DNA from: DATAEK01 sp036258055
GTDB lineage: Bacteria; Acidobacteriota; Vicinamibacteria; Vicinamibacterales; 2-12-FULL-66-21
Assembly: GCA_036258055.1 (NCBI GenBank)
Contig: DATAEK010000085.1
Coordinates: 1 to 11,487 of the forward strand
Direction: 5' to 3'
DNA length: 11,487 nucleotides
Positions 7,620 to 11,487 of the stretch are shown here, piece by piece (positions within the stretch are counted from its first letter, which is position 1; the number at the start of each line of letters is the position of its first letter). The position numbers were made by a program, and so were the translations under genes. The notes beneath the pieces are model-generated. The model saw only the letters and a program-made list of their open reading frames with translations, had not been told where the DNA came from and ran no database searches.

Positions 7620-9341
7620 TCACCCGACCGCCTCACTCAGTTCAGGGAGCCGTAACAGGAATGTCGTTGGTGCGTCCTGCTCGCGCTCGATACTGCCGCC
7701 CAGCCACTCGAGCGTGCGTCCGTAGAGCGCAAGGCGCCGCTGTCCAATGGCCTCCGCGGCAACAGTGATATCGGCTGAGAGGCGTACGAGTAATTGATCG
7801 TTTGCAGTCTCGGTGCCGAGACGAATGTGCCGCGCGCCCCCTGCCGCCATGCCTTCAATGAGGCTCGTGACGATGTCGTCGAGTCGTTCAGCCGCAATCC
7901 CGGCCTCACTGCGTTCGCAGGCTTCCACGAAATCCACGGTCACCTGGTTGAACGGCGAACGCGCGGCTAGACGGCGAGTCAGCACGTCGAGAAAGCCGCG
8001 ACGGTCATCGGCCAGGGCGAGGAGCTCTGACGCGTCGGTGTCCTCGTGCGGCGCCGCCCGCGCCACGAGTTGCGCAAGGACGCTGTTCACGCGGCTCGGT
8101 GATTCAGTGCTCAGAAACTGCAGCCCGCGCACGATGCTCAGAAAGTCTGTCAGCCGTCTCTGGGCACGACCGACGAGCGACGGATCGAGGAACCGTTGCA
8201 CATCGTCGCGGGCCAGCGCCTCCCGCAGGGATCGCGCCGCCTGCACGCCCTTCAGGACGACCGTCAGCTCCGGCGTCGTGCTCTGGTTGAAAGCATCGGC
8301 GAATCGCCGAAACTCGGTAAGCGTCCCGTCGATGCCATCCAGGTCGATCGGAACGGTCAAACGTTCCATGCCTTCATCGAAGAGATAGTAGGAGGCGGCG
8401 TAGAGCCGCCCGGACAAGATGGTGAACAGCGCCGACGCCTCTTCTAGAAACTCGTCGGTGTACCGCTTCAGGCCGGCGATTCGGTCCGCGTTCATCCCTT
8501 CGACCGCCGTCAAGTCGCGCGCCTCTTCCCGCATCAATCGCAGCTTGTAACGCATCGCGGCGGCGGACACCTCATACCCGTGGCCCGGACAGCAGATCGC
8601 GATGTCAGGGTTGTCAAGCAGGCCATCCAGGCCGTGCAACGTGCGAATGAGCTCCTCGTGATTCCAGCCGTCCAGGCCGCACAGCCCGGGGTTGGCGGCA
8701 AACGGAAGATCGCCGATTATCAGCAGCGCGCCGAGCCGGAGCGAAACGCTGCACGAGGTGTGTCCCGGCGTGTGATAGATATCGAGACGCTCGCCATCGC
8801 CGAGCACGATCGATCGCTGGGCCGGCGCCACATCGTCCGCCAACGACGCTGCTCTCCTCGTAATCTCGAGCCGGTCTCCTCGAACGAGATTCAGGCCGCG
8901 CGCCTCACATGCGCCGTCCGGTGCAAACAACCGACAGTGGATTGGTGCGTTACATACAGCCGGATTCCACGGATAGAGATAGGCCACCGTCAGTGCACGA
9001 TCGCTCCGCTCAAGCGCACGCGCCGCTCGGTCGTGGGCCAGCCGTCGCAGCTCCGTGCCAGCCGGCAGCACGAGACGGTTCGCCTCCTGCGAGTGATCTT
9101 GATGGCAGTGGGTGAGGATCACAAGGACCGGGCGTTTCGATACCGCCAGAGCGGCGGTCACGACGTCATTGATTCGACGAGTCTGCTCGTGACTCGCGCC
9201 AGGATCGACGACCAGAATGGCCTTTGGCGCCGACACGATGAAGCAGTTCGATGAGACAATGCTCGGCTTGGCAAGGATCGGAAAGATCTCGAGAGATCGG
9301 CTTCCCGGCACCGGCTGCCAGGTGTTGGGAGCGAGCGACAT
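7620..9341 (-). CDS. Metallo-beta-lactamase-fold hydrolase fused to a degenerate histidine-kinase-type ATPase domain
   Basis: This 573-residue protein has three parts. Residues 15-262 are a metallo-beta-lactamase fold with every metal ligand of the dinuclear site: H78-C-H80-Q-D82-H83, H194 (T-P-G-H-T), D211 (I-I-G-D-L) and H254 (P-G-H-G). Residues about 265-460 are mostly helical, with a stretch near 395-425 where a kinase would have its dimerisation helices, but no candidate phospho-His motif. Residues 466-568 follow the HATPase_c pattern, with the N-box helix replaced by L-D-D-I-V-T-S-L-I-E-G-M and the terminal L-G-G-S-I-E-R-E...T-T-F-L-L-R-L-P. The N-box Asn and the D-x-G-x-G box are missing. 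The hydrolase is probably active on a thioester, phosphodiester or similar substrate; ATP use is doubtful. The start is fixed by AGGAGG (minus strand, 9346-9351). It is the last gene of an operon, 39 bases after the STAS gene. No signal peptide, so cytoplasmic. Confidence 0.85.
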   Translation of the reverse strand: MSLAPNTWQPVPGSRSLEIFPILAKPSIVSSNCFIVSAPKAILVVDPGASHEQTRRINDVVTAALAVSKRPVLVILTHCHQDHSQEANRLVLPAGTELRRLAHDRAARALERSDRALTVAYLYPWNPAVCNAPIHCRLFAPDGACEARGLNLVRGDRLEITRRAASLADDVAPAQRSIVLGDGERLDIYHTPGHTSCSVSLRLGALLIIGDLPFAANPGLCGLDGWNHEELIRTLHGLDGLLDNPDIAICCPGHGYEVSAAAMRYKLRLMREEARDLTAVEGMNADRIAGLKRYTDEFLEEASALFTILSGRLYAASYYLFDEGMERLTVPIDLDGIDGTLTEFRRFADAFNQSTTPELTVVLKGVQAARSLREALARDDVQRFLDPSLVGRAQRRLTDFLSIVRGLQFLSTESPSRVNSVLAQLVARAAPHEDTDASELLALADDRRGFLDVLTRRLAARSPFNQVTVDFVEACERSEAGIAAERLDDIVTSLIEGMAAGGARHIRLGTETANDQLLVRLSADITVAAEAIGQRRLALYGRTLEWLGGSIEREQDAPTTFLLRLPELSEAVG

Positions 9342-9345
9342 TCGG

Positions 9346-9351
9346 CCTCCT
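9346..9351 (-). promoter_or_regulatory. Strong Shine-Dalgarno site of the metallohydrolase-fusion gene
   Basis: The minus strand reads AGGAGG four bases before the ATG at 9341, within AGAGGAGG. The full match within the 39-base gap after the STAS gene supports separate, efficient translation of this third cistron. Confidence 0.6.
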
Positions 9352-9380
9352 CTGTGGCCGACCCGCCGAGCGGCGGATGG

Positions 9381-9692
9381 TCACGCGACGTCCACGAACG
9401 ACGTGAAGCCCGCGCTGCTCAGCACGTTCGCGATGTGCGGCGGAACGTGCTCGAGACGGAGCCGTTCATCGCGTGCTCGCAGCGCCTGCGCAGCCAGCAG
9501 GAGGACGCGCAGCCCGGCGTTGCTCATGTAGGGAACTCGAGCGAGGTCGAGGCACACCGTGGCATTGGGTACCGCGGCCGCCGCCAGCAGCGGCTCGTGG
9601 AGCGCTGCCGCAGTCCTGCCATCGATCGGGCCGGCGGCGTGCAACGTGATGATGGCGGCCAATCGCTCGATCGTCACTTCGAGCTCACCCAT
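9381..9692 (-). CDS. STAS-domain protein (anti-anti-sigma-factor type)
   Basis: The 103 residues are a single STAS domain: strand L-E-V-T-I-E-R, A-A-I-I-T-L-H-A-A-G-P-I-D at 12-24, V-C-L-D-L-A-R-V at 46-53, then Y-M-S-N-A-G-L-R-V-L-L-L at 55-66. In SpoIIAA and RsbV the turn is Asp-Ser-Ser/Thr-Gly-Leu, and a Ser there is phosphorylated by a HATPase anti-sigma kinase. Here it is Ser57-Asn58-Ala59-Gly60-Leu61, so the two usual hydroxyl positions are Asn and Ala and only S57 remains. It is probably a protein-binding switch partner, most likely of the HATPase-like domain encoded next downstream. The ATG at 9692 has AGGA about 8 bases upstream. It lies 31 bases after the DUF4395-like gene and 39 before the hydrolase fusion, in one operon. 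No sigma factor is encoded nearby. Confidence 0.85.
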   Translation of the reverse strand: MGELEVTIERLAAIITLHAAGPIDGRTAAALHEPLLAAAAVPNATVCLDLARVPYMSNAGLRVLLLAAQALRARDERLRLEHVPPHIANVLSSAGFTSFVDVA

Positions 9693-9723
9693 GTGCGCTT
9701 CCTTACTTCACTGTCAATCCCTA

Positions 9724-10227
9724 TTACGCACCTCGTCCCCACGGCAGGGTGCGTCTGGCGAACTCACCGTTACCGCGGAGAAGGTGGAATACGAAGGAGC
9801 CAAGGCAGAACCGACCAACAATCACGAGACCGATCGCCACCAGCACGAATGCCTCGAGTACCCATGCGGGTGTGTTACGGCCACTGCGCAGAGATAGACC
9901 GATGAGCAGCATGAATGTCCCACCGAGACCCTGCGCGAACCGACGGGGAGCGGGCGCGGGTGTCAGGCCTGGAACCGCTTTCCCGCCCGAGGCGAGAGCG
10001 TAATACAGCCAGTCAAATGGATTCAGCTCGGGCACGACTGCGCTCCACCAGAGGACAGCCGACAGCATCAAGAACAACGGCCACGCCTGAAGGAGCACGC
10101 CCGCGAGCACCACCACGCCGACGACGCGCGGTTGAAACATCAGCTCGGCGTACAAGGAGTCGCATGACGAGGCATCTGCGCGTTCGAATCCTTGTTGCTT
10201 GATGAAGTTGATTCGTGTATCCGACAT
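9724..10227 (-). CDS. DUF4395-like integral membrane protein
   Basis: The 167-residue protein has hydrophobic segments at about 34-63, 97-113 and 121-150, the first long enough for two short passes. Between them is P-A-P-R-R-F-A-Q (93-99), and the last segment ends R-F-C141-L-G-S144-F-V-F-H-L-L-R-G. The P-R-F-A-Q box followed by a terminal F-C-x-G-C/x helix is the pattern I know from DUF4395 proteins, which are often found beside thiol-redox or rhodanese-type genes; here the second Cys of the C-x-x-C-like pair is Ser. The function is unknown. The start at 10227 is supported by GGAG (minus strand, 10234-10237) six bases upstream. It is the first gene of a likely operon with the STAS and hydrolase-fusion genes, so it may be the membrane sensor or the membrane process that system monitors. 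Confidence 0.75.
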   Translation of the reverse strand: MSDTRINFIKQQGFERADASSCDSLYAELMFQPRVVGVVVLAGVLLQAWPLFLMLSAVLWWSAVVPELNPFDWLYYALASGGKAVPGLTPAPAPRRFAQGLGGTFMLLIGLSLRSGRNTPAWVLEAFVLVAIGLVIVGRFCLGSFVFHLLRGNGEFARRTLPWGRGA

Positions 10228-10265
10228 ACCGATCTCCGTGGCTGCCGATCGTTGGCATACCGCTG

Positions 10266-10271
10266 ATTATC
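10266..10271 (-). promoter_or_regulatory. Putative -10 box of the DUF4395-STAS-hydrolase operon
   Basis: The minus strand reads GATAAT (5/6 to TATAAT), placing a transcript start about 30 bases before the ATG at 10227. A perfect TTGACA lies at 10299-10304, but 27 bases away, too far for a standard sigma-70 pair. Either an activator assists or the -35 match is chance. Confidence 0.3.
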
Positions 10272-10302
10272 CAGCGGCCGGACAAGAGCTCACTCGAGTG
10301 TC

Positions 10303-10410
10303 AACTTCCAACCTTCCAACCTTCCAACTCCCAACTCCCAACTCCCAATCGTGCGTGGCCTCGGTTTGCAGGATCTCTTGGGAGTTGGGTGTTGGAGGTT
10401 GGGAGTTCTG
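10303..10410. repeat. Heptad tandem repeats forming a long imperfect hairpin
   Basis: The left part (10304-10348) is a run of short units, first A-A-C-(C)-T-T-C-C (7-8 bases), then three AACTCCC units. The right part (10378-10405) is the reverse complement of the same pattern with variant units (AACTCCC, AACCTCC, AACACCC). Aligned from the 29-base loop outward, about 24 of the first 28 positions pair. The element fills the gap between the peroxiredoxin stop and the DUF4395-gene promoter. No T-tract follows on either strand. It may be a dispersed genomic repeat, an mRNA-stabilising structure or a boundary between the two transcription units. Confidence 0.75.
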
Positions 10411-10413
10411 TTC

Positions 10414-11082
10414 TTAGGACGGGGCTCCTGGCTGCGGCACTATACGAAGGTACGGCCGCGGGGCGAGCCAGCCGTGCGGAAAGATCTTCTTTGCCTCATC
10501 GTCAGAAACCGATCCGGCGATGATGACGTCTTCACCCTGCTTCCAGTTGACCGGCGTTGCGACCTTTTGTGTCGCGGCGAGCTGCAGCGAATCGATGACC
10601 CGCAGCAGTTCGTCGAAGTTACGGCCGGTCGTCATCGGATAGACCAGGATCAACTTCACCTTCTTGTCGGGCCCGACGACGAAGACGTTGCGCACGGTCT
10701 GGTTGTCGGCTGCGGTTCGTCCGTCGCTCGATCCGGGGACGTCGGCGGGAAGCATTCCGTACAACTTCGATACCTTCAGATCGGTATCGGCAATCAATGG
10801 GTAGTTCGGCGCGCAGCCCTGCGTTGCCGCGATGTCGTTCGACCAGCGCTTGTGACTGTCAACGGGATCGACGCTCAGTCCGATGACCTTCGTGTGGCGT
10901 TTGTCGAACTCCGGCTTCAGTTTCGCCACGTAGCCGAGCTCTGTCGTGCACACCGGCGTGAAATCCTTCGGGTGCGAGAAAATGACGGCCCACGAGTTCC
11001 CGAGCCAGTCATGGAAGGAAATGGGACCTTCGGTTGTCTCAGCGTGAAAGTCGGGAGCCGTTTCGCCAAGTCGTAGACTCAT
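10414..11082 (-). CDS. 1-Cys peroxiredoxin, Prx6 subfamily
   Basis: With ATG 11082 as start the enzyme has 222 residues, a normal Prx6-group length. The thioredoxin-fold active site is P38-x-x-x-T42-P-V-C45, with the peroxidatic Cys45 and, later, the conserved Arg131 in T-V-R-N-V-F-V. The C-terminal extension typical of Prx6 is present (Y-P-M-T-T-G-R-N-F-D-E-L-L-R at 148-161 and W-K-Q-G-E-D-V at 180-186). It reduces hydrogen peroxide and alkyl hydroperoxides in the cytoplasm; the electron donor is not encoded here. C90 is a second Cys but lies where Prx6 proteins often have a non-resolving Cys. GTG 11085 is also in frame, but GGAGG at 11089-11093 is six bases from the ATG and only three from the GTG. 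It lies 47 bases after the DUF2173 gene, probably cotranscribed. Confidence 0.95.
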   Translation of the reverse strand: MSLRLGETAPDFHAETTEGPISFHDWLGNSWAVIFSHPKDFTPVCTTELGYVAKLKPEFDKRHTKVIGLSVDPVDSHKRWSNDIAATQGCAPNYPLIADTDLKVSKLYGMLPADVPGSSDGRTAADNQTVRNVFVVGPDKKVKLILVYPMTTGRNFDELLRVIDSLQLAATQKVATPVNWKQGEDVIIAGSVSDDEAKKIFPHGWLAPRPYLRIVPQPGAPS

Positions 11083-11088
11083 CACTCA

Positions 11089-11093
11089 CCTCC
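11089..11093 (-). promoter_or_regulatory. Shine-Dalgarno site that decides the peroxiredoxin start
   Basis: GGAGG on the minus strand sits six bases before ATG 11082 and three before GTG 11085, so ATG 11082 is the better start. Confidence 0.6.
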
Positions 11094-11129
11094 GCGAATT
11101 CGTCGGTTCTGCCCAGCGGTCATCGACGA

Positions 11130-11486
11130 TCAGGTCCGCGCCGCTGCCCGCGCCGGCTGACCGACGAGAACCTGGAACAGGTGGTTGAAATCGGCCTTCT
11201 CCGTCTTGATGAAAATCCCGTAGCGACCGCCGACGGCTACTGTCATGTCCCCGCCGGAATACGCCCAGCCCTGCTGCGGCAGCCACCGCATTCCGGTCAG
11301 CTGCGAGTGTGCACCCGCAAGTGTGTTGAACAGCATGGACACGGTGGCGCAGAACTGGGCCGTTGTCGCAGCCAGTTCGCGAGACATGTTCATGTTCGAT
11401 TTGAAGTCCACGAGTGCGCCGTCGGGTGCGAACTCGCCGGCAGCCACCGCACCGTCAATCTTCAACAGATCATCGAGTCGTGCCAT
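11130..11486 (-). CDS. DUF2173 (roadblock/LC7-like) family protein
   Basis: A 118-residue protein starting at ATG 11486, one base from the window edge, so a longer N-terminus cannot be excluded. It matches the DUF2173 pattern as I know it: M-A-R-L-D-D-L-L-K-I start, V-A-A-G-E-F-A-P-D-G (14-23), F-C-A-T-V-S-M-L-F-N-T-L-A-G-A (45-59), the W-A-Y-S-G-G-D turn (74-80) and K-A-D-F-N-H-L-F (97-104) near the end. The fold is related to roadblock/LC7 dimerisation domains; the biochemical role is unknown. It is followed by the peroxiredoxin gene after 47 bases, so the two probably share a transcript whose promoter is outside the window. No signal peptide or membrane segment. Confidence 0.85.
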   Translation of the reverse strand: MARLDDLLKIDGAVAAGEFAPDGALVDFKSNMNMSRELAATTAQFCATVSMLFNTLAGAHSQLTGMRWLPQQGWAYSGGDMTVAVGGRYGIFIKTEKADFNHLFQVLVGQPARAAART

Positions 11487-11487
11487 A

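Noticed and set aside
8580..9254. Plus-strand frame of 224 codons over the hydrolase-fusion gene
   Set aside because: It is antisense to the intact metallo-beta-lactamase ligand motifs and has no features of its own.
10279..10304. TTGACA at 10299-10304 as a -35 box for the DUF4395 operon
   Set aside because: It is 27 bases from the GATAAT -10 candidate, and no -10 sits at the normal distance.
10303..10410. CRISPR array or iteron origin
   Set aside because: The units are 7-8 bases with no spacers and reverse orientation in the second half; no cas or rep gene is present.

Overview
The window is a GC-rich piece of bacterial chromosome that looks like Acidobacteriota, probably a Vicinamibacteria-type soil lineage. 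This is inferred from gene content, not from a marker gene: an Oar-like TonB-dependent receptor end with the F-N-x-F-N-R-T-N-F signature, a winged-helix/FHA regulator, and a large exported TPR-CHAT protein are all common in that phylum. No rRNA, tRNA, CRISPR array, transposase, integrase or phage gene was seen.

Left part (1-4182): the tail of a TonB-dependent outer-membrane receptor (+) converges on a winged-helix/FHA transcription regulator (-). Divergent from the regulator is a small HELGH zinc-metalloprotease-like gene (+). After about 430 bases with no convincing gene comes a small outer-membrane beta-barrel gene (-) broken by a one-base frameshift. It is divergent from an FkbM-type methyltransferase (+) that, unusually, carries a lipoprotein signal peptide.

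Middle (4183-7562): an intergenic region with two hairpin-forming inverted repeats, one overlapping a likely -10 box, leads into a 1023-residue exported protein. It has an N-terminal beta-sandwich-like domain, TPR repeats, a coiled coil and a C-terminal CHAT (caspase-like) domain with the His-Cys dyad intact.

Right part (7620-11486): five genes all read leftwards. In transcription order they are a DUF2173 (roadblock/LC7-like) protein, a Prx6-type 1-Cys peroxiredoxin, a 186-base gap holding a heptad-repeat hairpin, a DUF4395-like membrane protein, a STAS-domain protein, and a fusion of an intact metallo-beta-lactamase-fold hydrolase to a degenerate histidine-kinase-type ATPase domain. The last three are spaced 31 and 39 bases apart and look like one operon. 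The pairing of STAS with HATPase recalls anti-sigma partner switching, but the kinase signature residues and the usual STAS phospho-acceptor site both appear lost. I therefore read it as a candidate non-phosphorylating switch that controls, or is controlled by, a metallohydrolase. The nearby peroxiredoxin suggests a redox or sulfur theme, which is inference only. This operon is the best candidate in the window for something undescribed.
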